Shown: piece after piece, positions 55,488-63,719 of the stretch | Layout of the letters: every line of letters begins with the position of its first letter | Numbering within the stretch: position 1 is the stretch's first letter | DNA from: Cordylochernes scorpioides | Taxonomy: Eukaryota; Arthropoda; Arachnida; Pseudoscorpiones; Chernetidae | Direction of reading: 5' to 3' | Length of the DNA stretch: 64,000 bases | Assembly (NCBI GenBank): GCA_030710605.1 | Contig: CP092869.1 | Span: forward strand, 14,453,295 to 14,517,294 | The notes under the pieces: model-generated | Told to the model about the DNA's origin: nothing | The model's input: only the letters and a program-made list of their open reading frames with translations | Database searches by the model: none | Translations under genes and position numbers: made by a program

Positions 55488-55909
55488 TGGTATAGTTAAG
55501 TTAGTTTATCGAACGTAAAATGGAATATTACTGTAGATTATTGTAAAGAAAGTATCGTAGGGAACAATATGTATAAGAAAAGTAGCGCCATACAAAAACT
55601 TTAACTGTATGGTAGATTAAGTTGGTGAAACTACGAGAAGCTAGGGCCTTCCAATATATATATGTCATAATTTGCATAATACCCAAGATGTATAATTTCT
55701 TTTCGCCAAAATAAGAATGTAAATATGTTAAGCTTGTGTTAAATTGTAAATATGGAAATTTACCAATCTATAAAAACTGTACAAAAATAAACGTGGCAGA
55801 CCTCGCGCGCGAATGCTACGGCACGTCGCTGCTCACTTGGCTGGAACTAATTATTGATGATTGCATGCATAACGGTTACACCTTTCCATTCGATCACGAG
55901 AGGATATTC

Positions 55910-56265
55910 ATCTATAAAGGTCGCCTCTCCCGTCAAAATAGACGTCAAAACTCGACGATTGACCGTCGCCGCAAAGTAACAATCTCGGGTCGGCGACAAA
56001 GCCACAAGGCCTTGCCACTTTGCCAGCAAAACACCTCTTTGACAGATTGTGAAGATTCAATTAGATCCCTTGTGGATCTCATGGAATAAAGTCCGCCCTA
56101 GACTGACGAGGGCCATTAGCCCGAAACCATGGTCTCTAGGTGGACGCTTCTCAGTTTGCCAAAGCTGGTGTTGTGGCTTTGTCACCGACCTGAGACCGCT
56201 AGTTTGCGTCGACGGTCAATAGATGGCGTCTAGCTTTGATGTCTATTTTGACGGGAGAGGTGTAT
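55910..56265 (+). mobile_element. HH-C element, full non-palindromic copy
   Basis: Ends GTCGCCTCTCCCGTCAAAAT and its inverse (ATTTTGACGGGAGAGG) are terminal inverted repeats. Between them lie an internal region (TTTGCCAGCAAAACACC, GATCTCATGGAATAAAGTCC) and the hammerhead 56091-56145. This is the best template of the family. Confidence 0.85.
56091..56145 (+). ncRNA. Intact hammerhead ribozyme (HH-C)
   Basis: Helix I: CCTAGA (56097-56102) with TCTAGG (56135-56140) and GTCC (56091-56094) with GGAC (56142-56145), separated by a GC/T internal loop. CUGACGA at 56103-56109, stem II GGGC/GCCC with a CATTA loop, GAAA at 56123-56126, helix III ACC-AT-GGT, cleavage expected after C56134 (GUC). Every invariant residue is present. 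The helix III strand ACCAUGGU is self-complementary, allowing a dimeric form. Confidence 0.9.
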
Positions 56266-56329
56266 ATATAGCAGCATATCCCTCGCAAATTAAAAAAACT
56301 GTCATTTTAGATAATAAAGTAAACTTCTA

Positions 56330-56530
56330 AAATTGAATATCTTTTATTAAGCGCTTTTCGAGCTTTCAAGATAACGCCCTTATAGGTTAAAAACACAGCT
56401 GATATTATGTAAATTCTATAATGTACATATAACTTGCTATAACATAGTTGAGTTTCATTTTGTATCAATTTTACTGTAGAAGGCCGTTATTCCGAAAGCT
56501 CGAAGAACGTTTAATAAAAGATACTCATCC
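56330..56530. repeat. Inverted pair of HH-D motifs
   Basis: Minus-strand CTATAAGGGCGTTATCTTGA then AAGCTCG (about 56340-56395), and plus-strand CTGTAGAAGGCC...CCGAAAGCTCG (56474-56503), flanked by inverted TCTTTTATTAAGCG / CGTTTAATAAAAGA. Head-to-head arrangement, 80 bp apart. Confidence 0.7.
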
Positions 56531-56576
56531 TTAGAGGTTTAATTTGTTATTTAAAATTTCTATCAAATGATAATAT

Positions 56577-56872
56577 TGTCAAGTAGCTTCCCACACCCGG
56601 CCATAGAAAGTTCCATGGGACACCTGTCAATCATTACTGGACTCCGGGGGGACCACAGGTGTGAGGGGTTCTCGGAATCTTATCGGCAAATAAGGAATAC
56701 GCCTCGGTGGCTGACCACTCTCATTATTATTATCTTCACCTTGGGATAAGTTGTTCTCCCTATAAATACCTCTTGTATATAATTTTATTGGAGAACTAAA
56801 AGGTAAATACCCTTCTTTATGATAAATTAATTATTCCCAAATTTCCCCTTGCTTTATTTTATCTCCGCGATA
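56577..56872 (+). mobile_element. Solo LTR inside PLE-derived sequence
   Basis: TGTCAAGTAGCTTC to CTCCGCGATA, flanked by ATAT (56573-56576, 56873-56876). TATA box CCCTATAAATACC (about 56758). It matches 33668-33909 apart from a ~35-bp insertion near 56780-56815. It separates the HH-D pair from the PLE reverse-transcriptase remnant. Confidence 0.88.
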
Positions 56873-56911
56873 ATATTCTAAAAAACTACCATACAAATAT
56901 TGAAGAATTGA

Positions 56912-57065
56912 AAAGACTTTGTTATCCCTAACTCCGATAAAGACTCACAGACAATCATCATGGACATCTCATTATACAGATCTAAAATGATGGATATTCT
57001 CTCTGATAACTCTACCTTTGTTCCCATAGCGAAAGAAGACAAACTTCAAACTTACCATAACCTTT
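56912..57065 (+). pseudogene. Penelope-like element reverse transcriptase fragment
   Basis: About 51 codons read FVIPNSDKDSQTIIMD, then YRSKMMDILSDNSTF, ending TAA. The pattern I-x-P/N-x-DK-x(3-4)-I/V-I/V-M-D followed by LLSD-x-S/T-Y/F is the start of the PLE reverse-transcriptase domain. Upstream (56878-56915) another frame gives NIEELKRL, so a frameshift lies near 56915. The catalytic YxDD region and GIY-YIG nuclease are absent. It sits between HH-D and HH-B repeats, which supports a PLE origin for the hammerhead repeats. Confidence 0.65.
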
Positions 57066-57109
57066 AAAAAAATCTCCCTTAGACAGAAAAGAAACCAGAA
57101 CATTACATC

Positions 57110-57303
57110 TAAGCATGGTTTCACGCCATTCTGGCCTTAACTACCCGTTTCATGATTTTTCGGGATGCCTGAATGACCAAATATTTTGGTCGTTGAGGTA
57201 CAGCTTGCACCACGGTTGCACGTGGTTAGCTTTTCTTGATTAATTACGAATGGATATTTGGCCAATCTTGGAATAATTAAAAATCAACGAAAATAGTTAA
57301 TAT
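57110..57303 (+). mobile_element. HH-B repeat, left part, core deleted, split by Gypsy
   Basis: TTCTGGCCTTAACTACCCGT, GTTGAGGTACAGCTTGCACC, then ACGGTTGCACGTGGTTAGC where the hammerhead core has been replaced by a short sequence. It continues GGAATAATTAAAAATCAACG and is cut at ATAT (57300-57303). The right part resumes at 62695. Confidence 0.85.
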
Positions 57304-57545
57304 TGTAGTGTTGAAAATAATTAGCCAGTCGGTTGACCAACTCAACAAACAAAAATATAGTTTTTATTATTCTATATAAAGAGAAAGAAGGAAATATCTA
57401 AAAGATTAAAATAGTAAACAACGAGCGAAGAAGAAGGAATCAGTCTCGTGGCCACGCGGCCTTGCAAGGGTTACTTCCACAGGCAGTGACGTCAGCTCCA
57501 AGGTTGCCGAGCCAGCAATTTCACTATGAAGTCGGCTTTGGTACA
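57304..57545 (-). repeat. 3' LTR (242 bp)
   Basis: Reads the same as the 5' LTR by eye. On the minus strand it begins TGTACCAAAGCCGACTTC and ends AACACTACA. It contains TTTATATAG followed by AATAAAAAC, plausible TATA and polyadenylation signals. Confidence 0.95.
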
Positions 57546-57548
57546 ATA

Positions 57549-57559
57549 CTCCCTCTCCC
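57549..57559 (-). other. Polypurine tract
   Basis: GGGAGAGGGAG on the minus strand, three bases upstream of the 3' LTR. The expected primer for plus-strand DNA synthesis. Confidence 0.85.
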
Positions 57560-57580
57560 ATGAGAAGCTGTTCCACAGCT

Positions 57581-60500
57581 TTATCTCAGTTCCTCCTCTT
57601 CTCCAGACGTAGAGCTATCCACACTTGACGAATCTTCCTGTCTTGATGGGCCATAGTACGGCTTCATCCTGAGGATATGGACGGTGTCACGTCCTTTTTG
57701 TCTTTTGTCACTCTTGCCGAATGCTTCCACTTCGTATGTCACATCCGATATCTTTTTAATGACCTTGTAGGGACCAAAGTACCTTCTTAGAAGTTTCTCA
57801 GACAGTCCCACTCGTCGGATAGGTGTAAAAATCCACACTAGATCTCCTGGTTGGTAGACTTTTCCTTTATGCCGAGCGTCGTAATTCAATTTGTTGGTTT
57901 CTTGAGCCTTGAATATGTGATGTCGGGCTATTTGTCGCGCCTCTTCAGCTCTGCTCGCCACCAATTGAATAAATTCTTCCCCCTCGGACGCGCTACTGTA
58001 GGGAAAGATAGTGTCGAGGGTCGTCTCCGCTTCCCTCCCATGGACCAGAAAGAATGGCGTGAAGCCAGTTGATTCTTGCCTCGCTGTATTGTAGGCAAAT
58101 GTGATGAATGGTAGCATCTCATCCCAGTTTTTCTGATCGAGGTCCATGTACATTGATAACATGTCGGCAATTGTCCTGTTCAATCTTTCTGTCAGGCCGT
58201 TAGTCTGAGGATGATACGCCGTCGTTGTCTTCTTTTTGATGTGACAGTTTTTGGTTAGCTCCTGAATGAGTCTCGACTGGAAGTTTCGACCCCGATCCAT
58301 CACTATTTCTCGAGGAGCCCCATGCTTCAAAATAACTTCCTCCAAAAGAAATTTTGCAATTTCTTGGGCTTCCCCCGAACCTAGACTTTGGGTAACGGCG
58401 TATTTGGTTAGATAGTCGGTGCAAACAACTATCCACTTCTTCTTCCCTTGCGATATGGGGAAGCGTCCCAGCAAATCTATACCGACTTTTTGGAATGGTC
58501 GGTCCGGTGGTGGTATGGGTCTCAGATAGCCAGGAGGAAGTTGTGGCACACTCTTGCGACGCTGGCAGTCCTGACAATGGCCAACATACTTTCTCACGCT
58601 TCTGTACATTCCTGGCCAAAAGAACCTTCTCCTAATTCTGTCGTAGGTTTTTGCAAAACCCAGATGTCCAGCAGTAGGTGCGTCGTGCAAGTCCCCCAAG
58701 ATCTCCATTCGAAGGTGTCTTGGGATTACTAACAGTAAAGGTAGGCCAGTCGGGTCATAATTCTTTCTATAGAGGATCCCATTGACAACCTCGAACTTGT
58801 TGTCTTTCTTGGCGGGTGACGGCTGAGATATCTCCTTGATTATTCCTGTAATGTAAGGGTCTTTCTCTTGTTCTTTACTGATGTCGCTCAAAAGGAATAA
58901 TGTGGGGATGTCGTCATTGAAAACCTTTTCCGTATTTTCAATGGGATTTCTTGACAGACAGTCGGCGTCCTTGTGCATTCGCCCTGTCTTGTAGACAATG
59001 GAAACGTCGTACTCCTGAAGTCTCAACGCCCACCTCGCCAATCTACCTGCCGGATCTTTAAGATTGGTCAACCAGCACAGAGAATGATGGTCAGTTATAA
59101 CTTTGAAGGGGCGTCCAAACAAATAGGGCCTAAATTTTCCAATTGCCCATACTATGGCGAGACATTCTCTCTCCGTGGTAGAATAGTTTTTCTCGGATTT
59201 TAAAAGGGTACGCGAAGCATAGGCGATGACCTTTTCACCGTTTCCTTGCTTTTGTGCAAGCACGGCACCTATTCCATATCCGCTGGCATCTGTGTGTAGT
59301 TCAGTTGGAGCGTCATCATCGAAATGTCCCAATACTGGTTTTGACGTCAAGGCATTCTTCAGTTTTTGAAATGCTCTCTCTTGGTCTGTGTTCCATTGAA
59401 ACTTTGTTCCTTTAGATAGTAGCGAATTGAGGGGCCGCGCAATATCTGCGTAGTTCTTAATAAACCGCCTATAATAAGATGACAAGCCAAGGAAGCTTCT
59501 TAGCTGCTGTAAGTTCTTAGGGATCGGGAATTGACTGACCGCCTTAATCTTATCATCATCCGGTCGGATTCCATCCTTATTCACTTGGTGTCCAAGGATC
59601 TTGATGTTGCTGGCTCCAAAAGAACACTTTCCGGGATTGAGCTTCAGCCCAGCTCTCTTGAAACAATTCAGGACCACCTCTAGTCGTCTCAAATGATCTG
59701 GAAAATTATCCGCAAATATAACGACGTCGTCCAAGTAACACAAACATATCGTCCATCGCAGGCCCTTCAGGAGATTATCCATCATCCTTTCGAAAGTTGC
59801 GGGCGCGTTACACAGCCCAAAGGGCATGACCTTAAACTCAAAAAGACCGTCCGGTGTAATAAAGGCAGTCTTTTCCCGATCAGCTTCATCAATGCCAATT
59901 TGCCAGTAGCCCGCTTTGAGATCAATTGTGGAGTAGATATTCGCCCCCTTCAAGCAATCAAGAGCGTCATCAACCCTCGGCAATGGATAGACATCTTTTT
60001 TCGTCATCTTATTCAAACCTCTGTAGTCCACACAAAAGCGAACAGACCCGTCTTTCTTTCTTACCAGAACGACCGGTGAGGCCCAAGGACTCTCAGAGGG
60101 CTGAACGACTCCCATTTCCATCATTCTGTCAACTTCTTCTTGAATTACCTTCCTTTCAGAGGGTGAGACCCGATACGGCATCTTTTTTGATGGTTTGGCG
60201 TCGCCCGTATTTATCCTGTGCTTAGTAATTATCCTAGAAGTAGTTTTATCGATCGGACCGAACACTTCCGAAAAGTTTTCAAGAAGCTCCAGAAGTTTGG
60301 TCTTGTGAAGCAGAGGAAGCTCAGGAGAAATGCAGGCCGAGATTTGTTCCATTCTCATAAGCTGCTCGGAGCTCCCGACACTTTCTTCGCGACACTCGAA
60401 ATTGGTTATCCTGATGGGTGACTTGGCACTTTTGGACTCATTATTCGAATGATTTTCCATGATTGGGCAAACTTCTTGCGGCTGGACTCTGAATAAATGG

Positions 60501-61087
60501 GCTAGGCACATGCCCGAAGGGATTGTTTTCGGATGCTTGCTAAAATTGGTCACCCATAGATACGCTTGGCCATGCCATATGGTAAGGTAGGACGATGGTA
60601 CAAATAATTCTTTCTCTAAGAAAAGTTGCCTCACACCTTCAACTGCGCAATTTTTAATCCCAGTTACGCTAGGCGTCCGGGTCAATACCCTCTTGGTACA
60701 CTTTGTAGGAATGATGTCGTCCGATGCTAAGTGAAGTTGTGCCGCGGATTGGTCCTCATTTAACGTCTCTGAAAACGAAATTTCAGAATGACCACAGTCA
60801 ATAACTGCTTTTGAAGACTCGAGAAAATCCCATCCCAAGATGGCGTCGTGGCTGCAATTTGGGAGAACGAGAAATTCGAAGATCCGCTGAAGGCCATTTA
60901 TTTCTACTCTTAGGCGACATTTTCCTAGTGGAGCAACAAAACGATTGTTTGCGACCCTTAAAGTTATGTTCGGGCTCTCAAACATTATAGCTTTCATCTT
61001 CTTTCTAAAATTGCTGGAAACGACCGAATATGACGCCCCTGTGTCAATGAGAGCTTCGACATGACGGCCATTGATACTCACCCACAT
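57581..61087 (-). CDS. pol: Pol polyprotein (protease-RT-RNase H-integrase)
   Basis: A single clean frame of 1,168 codons from the first ATG; it stays open upstream to 61186, so translation probably enters by frameshifting from gag. Protease with LIDTGAS (DTG at residues 16-18). Reverse transcriptase about 310-490 with VDYRGLN, MPFGLCNAPATF and YLDD at 451-454. RNase H about 580-705 (TDASGYGIGAVL, D600; ITDHHSL). Integrase with an HHCC zinc-binding region (H801, H808, C838, C841) and catalytic D871, D931, E967, a 35-residue DD35E spacing. A GPY motif at 1105-1107, typical of Ty3/Gypsy integrases. All key catalytic residues are present, so this enzyme could work if supplied with gag. Expression would be from the 5' LTR at 62453-62694. 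Confidence 0.96.
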   Translation of the reverse strand: MWVSINGRHVEALIDTGASYSVVSSNFRKKMKAIMFESPNITLRVANNRFVAPLGKCRLRVEINGLQRIFEFLVLPNCSHDAILGWDFLESSKAVIDCGHSEISFSETLNEDQSAAQLHLASDDIIPTKCTKRVLTRTPSVTGIKNCAVEGVRQLFLEKELFVPSSYLTIWHGQAYLWVTNFSKHPKTIPSGMCLAHLFRVQPQEVCPIMENHSNNESKSAKSPIRITNFECREESVGSSEQLMRMEQISACISPELPLLHKTKLLELLENFSEVFGPIDKTTSRIITKHRINTGDAKPSKKMPYRVSPSERKVIQEEVDRMMEMGVVQPSESPWASPVVLVRKKDGSVRFCVDYRGLNKMTKKDVYPLPRVDDALDCLKGANIYSTIDLKAGYWQIGIDEADREKTAFITPDGLFEFKVMPFGLCNAPATFERMMDNLLKGLRWTICLCYLDDVVIFADNFPDHLRRLEVVLNCFKRAGLKLNPGKCSFGASNIKILGHQVNKDGIRPDDDKIKAVSQFPIPKNLQQLRSFLGLSSYYRRFIKNYADIARPLNSLLSKGTKFQWNTDQERAFQKLKNALTSKPVLGHFDDDAPTELHTDASGYGIGAVLAQKQGNGEKVIAYASRTLLKSEKNYSTTERECLAIVWAIGKFRPYLFGRPFKVITDHHSLCWLTNLKDPAGRLARWALRLQEYDVSIVYKTGRMHKDADCLSRNPIENTEKVFNDDIPTLFLLSDISKEQEKDPYITGIIKEISQPSPAKKDNKFEVVNGILYRKNYDPTGLPLLLVIPRHLRMEILGDLHDAPTAGHLGFAKTYDRIRRRFFWPGMYRSVRKYVGHCQDCQRRKSVPQLPPGYLRPIPPPDRPFQKVGIDLLGRFPISQGKKKWIVVCTDYLTKYAVTQSLGSGEAQEIAKFLLEEVILKHGAPREIVMDRGRNFQSRLIQELTKNCHIKKKTTTAYHPQTNGLTERLNRTIADMLSMYMDLDQKNWDEMLPFITFAYNTARQESTGFTPFFLVHGREAETTLDTIFPYSSASEGEEFIQLVASRAEEARQIARHHIFKAQETNKLNYDARHKGKVYQPGDLVWIFTPIRRVGLSEKLLRRYFGPYKVIKKISDVTYEVEAFGKSDKRQKGRDTVHILRMKPYYGPSRQEDSSSVDSSTSGEEEELR

Positions 61088-61167
61088 GTAGTTATCGTCT
61101 AGGTCGGCTCGCGTCTGTGGAGGCTTTAAACAATGTCCGACCTTACCTCCCTTACAGGCCGTGCTTC

Positions 61168-61460
61168 CTAGTTTTCCTGCACGTCTCTATGAGGAGATCG
61201 GCTAGGAGTCCGGCCTGGCGATCTAGAGTAGCGACGTCCTGTCATCGGTCTCCCGCGTCCAGGATAGGGAGAAGAACTTCTTGGTAAATTGCGTCGAGGA
61301 GAGTTGTTCCGATCAGATTGTTCCATATGCGGCGTCATAAAGTCGGCCATATAGATGGATCCGGGTCTTCTACGGCCATAATAAAATCGGTTTTTGGGTC
61401 CTACTTGGTTCGTTCTCATCACGGTCGCGGCGTCGATCCCAACAATGCTTTGCGACATGT
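61168..61460 (-). CDS. gag: Gag C-terminal basic tail (shifted frame)
   Basis: This frame joins the zinc-knuckle region of gag across a frame break at the A5 run (61391-61395). It is Arg/Ser/Pro-rich (RRRPG, SPYPGRGRPM, RSPGRTPSRSP), as expected for a nucleocapsid tail, and ends with TAG at 61168. The last codons before that stop form GGAAAAC (61171-61177), overlapping the start of the pol frame in the -1 register. Confidence 0.7.
61171..61177 (-). promoter_or_regulatory. Candidate -1 frameshift site between gag and pol
   Basis: Minus strand GGAAAAC read as G GAA AAC in the gag-tail frame, directly before TAG. The pol frame is -1 relative to it and is open from 61186. The position is right for programmed -1 frameshifting, though the heptamer is not a canonical X-XXY-YYZ. 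Confidence 0.55.
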
Positions 61461-62350
61461 CCCGGTCTATTGCAATAAAAGCATATGGGAATGTTTTCTC
61501 TGGTGCGGAATTCGTCCGTTTTCCTTCTCACCGCTTCCCCTGCATTTTGTTGTCCACTTCGGAAATTCTTGACCGCCCTTCCGGAGTGGAACACTGGTGC
61601 TTTGTCAATGGGTGCTAGATTTTGTTCGACTCTCTGCCAAACTCTATCTTCTAATCCCTGCGGAGGAGGAAGATTATCTAGTTCATTCGGAGCAGATCGA
61701 AGCTCCTCCCTGATGATCTCTCTGATCATTTCCTTTAAAGGGTGGTACTCATTTTCATTAATCGCCGAAACGGTGGGGATTCTCTCAAATCTAACACTGC
61801 TGATTCTATTTTTATTTAGCTTTTCAATACGCCGGCAGTGTTGAGTGAATTCCCCGGTCGTTGTCACTTCAATTGCAAGAAGGGCCCGGTAAATGTTTTC
61901 AGCCACTCCTTTCATGAGGTGGCCCACCCTGTCCTCCTCCGACATGTTCGGGTTCAGTTGTCGACAGAGGTTCAGCACGTCCTGGATGTAGAGTTCGACC
62001 GACTCGTCTGGCTTTTGCGCTCTTACCTTGAGGGACGATTCAATCCTTCTGGCGTAGTCTTCTTTATCACCGAACGTTCTGGTGAATTCTTCTTTAAACG
62101 TATTCCATGTCGTGATGCTTTCCTCTACGTTGTCGAACCAGCATCTCGCTGCTCCTTCCAGAAAGAAGACTACATTGGCCAAGCACATTGATTCGTCCCA
62201 TCCATTGTAGGCAGCAACGCGGCTGTAATCTTTCAACCAGAGATGGGCGAGTTCAGAACCTTTTCCGGAGAAATTCGGGGGGTTTCTTGGTTGTTGCAGA
62301 TATGTGAAAGCTGCCGGCTGCACATGCGGCTTTTCTTCTTCGTTCACCAT
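61370..62350 (-). CDS. gag: Gag polyprotein, capsid and zinc knuckle
   Basis: The first ATG is at 62350 (an in-frame TTG lies upstream at 62398). The capsid-like region has FSGKGSELAHLWLKDY and CWFDNVEESITTWNTFKEEF, the usual retrotransposon gag core, and a CCHC zinc knuckle CFYCNRPGHVAKHC (residues about 290-303 from this ATG). The frame runs into TAG at 61370 a few codons past an A5 run (61391-61395). The expected basic tail continues in another frame, so this copy has a +1-type break (one base extra, or two missing, in the run). It could also be a sequencing error in a homopolymer. Confidence 0.88.
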   Translation of the reverse strand: MVNEEEKPHVQPAAFTYLQQPRNPPNFSGKGSELAHLWLKDYSRVAAYNGWDESMCLANVVFFLEGAARCWFDNVEESITTWNTFKEEFTRTFGDKEDYARRIESSLKVRAQKPDESVELYIQDVLNLCRQLNPNMSEEDRVGHLMKGVAENIYRALLAIEVTTTGEFTQHCRRIEKLNKNRISSVRFERIPTVSAINENEYHPLKEMIREIIREELRSAPNELDNLPPPQGLEDRVWQRVEQNLAPIDKAPVFHSGRAVKNFRSGQQNAGEAVRRKTDEFRTRENIPICFYCNRPGHVAKHCWDRRRDRDENEPSRTQKPILLWP

Positions 62351-62434
62351 TTCGACCAAGAGTGGTGGCAAACTTTGTAAACGTCGGCTTCTTCTCAACT
62401 TGCCGTCCAGGTTAAAATACTAGAAGGGAATCTA

Positions 62435-62450
62435 CCCGGCGTCTCCACCA
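62435..62450 (-). other. Candidate primer-binding site
   Basis: Minus-strand TGGTGGAGACGCCGGG begins two bases after the 5' LTR. The TGG start matches a tRNA CCA end. I cannot name the tRNA with confidence. Confidence 0.6.
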
Positions 62451-62452
62451 GA

Positions 62453-62694
62453 TGTAGTGTTGAAAATAATTAGCCAGTCGGTTGACCAACTCAACAAACA
62501 AAAATATAGTTTTTATTATTCTATATAAAGAGAAAGAAGGAAATATCTAAAAGATTAAAATAGTAAACAACGAGCGAAGAAGAAGGAATCAGTCTCGTGG
62601 CCACGCGGCCTTGCAAGGGTTACTTCCACAGGCAGTGACGTCAGCTCCAAGGTTGCCGAGCCAGCAATTTCACTATGAAGTCGGCTTTGGTACA
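62453..62694 (-). repeat. 5' LTR (242 bp)
   Basis: Upstream LTR for the minus-strand element; it reads as identical to 57304-57545. Presumed promoter of gag-pol. Confidence 0.95.
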
Positions 62695-62770
62695 ATATTT
62701 ATTCAGATAGATGGCGTAAGCCATCAGCAACTTTCAGTTGCACGATAAGGAGATGCCTTTTTCATAATTA
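62695..62770 (+). mobile_element. HH-B repeat, right part after the Gypsy insertion
   Basis: Starts with the duplicated ATAT and continues TTATTCAGATAGATGGCGTA, CCATCAGCAACTTTCAGTTG, GATAAGGAGATGCC. Together with 57110-57303 it forms one pre-insertion HH-B repeat. Confidence 0.9.
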
Positions 62771-63006
62771 CATCTGAGGTTACAAGCTGTTTATACCAAG
62801 CCTTACAACGGATACATACATATATGGATTGTCCAAAGTTCAGTTCAATATCCCATTACGTCCTATTGTAGCCTATCACAGATCAACAGCAGCCCTGTTA
62901 GCCTTCTTCTCTCCATTGCTGAAACAATATAAACATCAATATCCGGTACACAGCACCCAATATTTTATTGAAAAATTGTGGGAGCTATCATCTGATCCCA
63001 TCAATG

Positions 63007-63317
63007 TTTTTTTTTTTGCTTATCCCTAGTACACGTGGTACAGACCATGTTAATCATGGTGGGTAGAAATAGGCGACTGCTTTTACTGTAAGTGCACCAC
63101 ATGTCTACACATGTGAAAAACAGTTCGACTTTGAACTTACAAATGTGTCTGAGCCCCGTTTGGTTACTTGCACTCGCTGGTGGGGTTGGACATTTGCAAG
63201 AATCGGGGGCGATTGGAGCATTTTTTTAAACATAAAAAGTACCCAATGCGGGAATCGAACCAGGGTCGTAGCGGTCGAAAACCAACGGTGTAGACCATTC
63301 TTCCACACCGATCTCCT
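63007..63317 (-). mobile_element. tRNA-derived SINE
   Basis: Near-identical flanks CCCATCAATG (62997-63006) and CCCAACAATG (63318-63327). An A-rich tail (T-run on plus, 63007-63017), body with CCAACCCCACCAGCG, and a tRNA-like head with B-box-like TGGTTCGATTCCC (about 63249-63261). Same family as 43079-43379. Confidence 0.8.
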
Positions 63318-63349
63318 CCCAACAATGAAATGTGTTCGTATGACGTCGT

Positions 63350-63600
63350 TTCGTTGTTCTTAAGCCATTATCAAACCAAATACCCATTCGTGATTAATCA
63401 AGAAAAGCTAACCACGTGCACCCGTGGTACAAGCTGTACCTCAACGACCAAAAAACTGGTCATTCTGGCATCCCGAAAAATCATGAAACGGGTGGTTAAG
63501 GCCAGAATTACGTGAGACCATGCTCAAATGCAATGTTCTTGTTTCTTTTTCTGTCTAAGCGAGATTTTTAAAAATTATGGTAAGTTTGAAGTTTTTCTTC
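63350..63600 (-). mobile_element. HH-B leader copy in inverted orientation
   Basis: Minus-strand reading matches 57045-57260: AAACTTACCATAA..., GACAGAAAAAGAAACAAGAA, GGCCTTAACCACCCGTTTCA, GTTGAGGTACAGCTTG, CACGTGGTTAGC, with the hammerhead core deleted in the same way. It forms an inverted flank to the 57-kb copy about 6 kb away. Confidence 0.8.
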
Positions 63601-63719
63601 AAGCCGTTAATCAAAGACAGGGCAAATGCCTTCATCTCTGATGTACAGATTAATCGCACAAACAATAGAAAATCTTTAAATAATTTTTAAAAAGTTTCCG
63701 GAGATGAGTTTCCTTTTTT

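Larger units (their letters stand above)
57304..62694 (-). mobile_element. Full-length Ty3/Gypsy LTR retrotransposon
   Basis: A 5,391-bp element bounded by LTRs that read as identical (57304-57545 and 62453-62694), with TG...CA ends on the minus strand and a 4-bp ATAT duplication (57300-57303, 62695-62698). Gag, then protease, reverse transcriptase, RNase H and integrase in Ty3/Gypsy order. A candidate primer-binding site TGGTGGAGACGCCGGG starts two bases inside the 5' LTR (62435-62450), and the polypurine tract GGGAGAGGGAG (57549-57559) lies next to the 3' LTR. Identical LTRs mean a recent insertion. Gag carries one frame break, so this copy is probably not autonomous. Confidence 0.97.

Noticed and set aside
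57851..60421. Several plus-strand ORFs of 67-128 codons
   Set aside because: Shadows of the minus-strand pol frame.
61838..62191. 117-codon plus-strand ORF
   Set aside because: Antisense shadow of gag.
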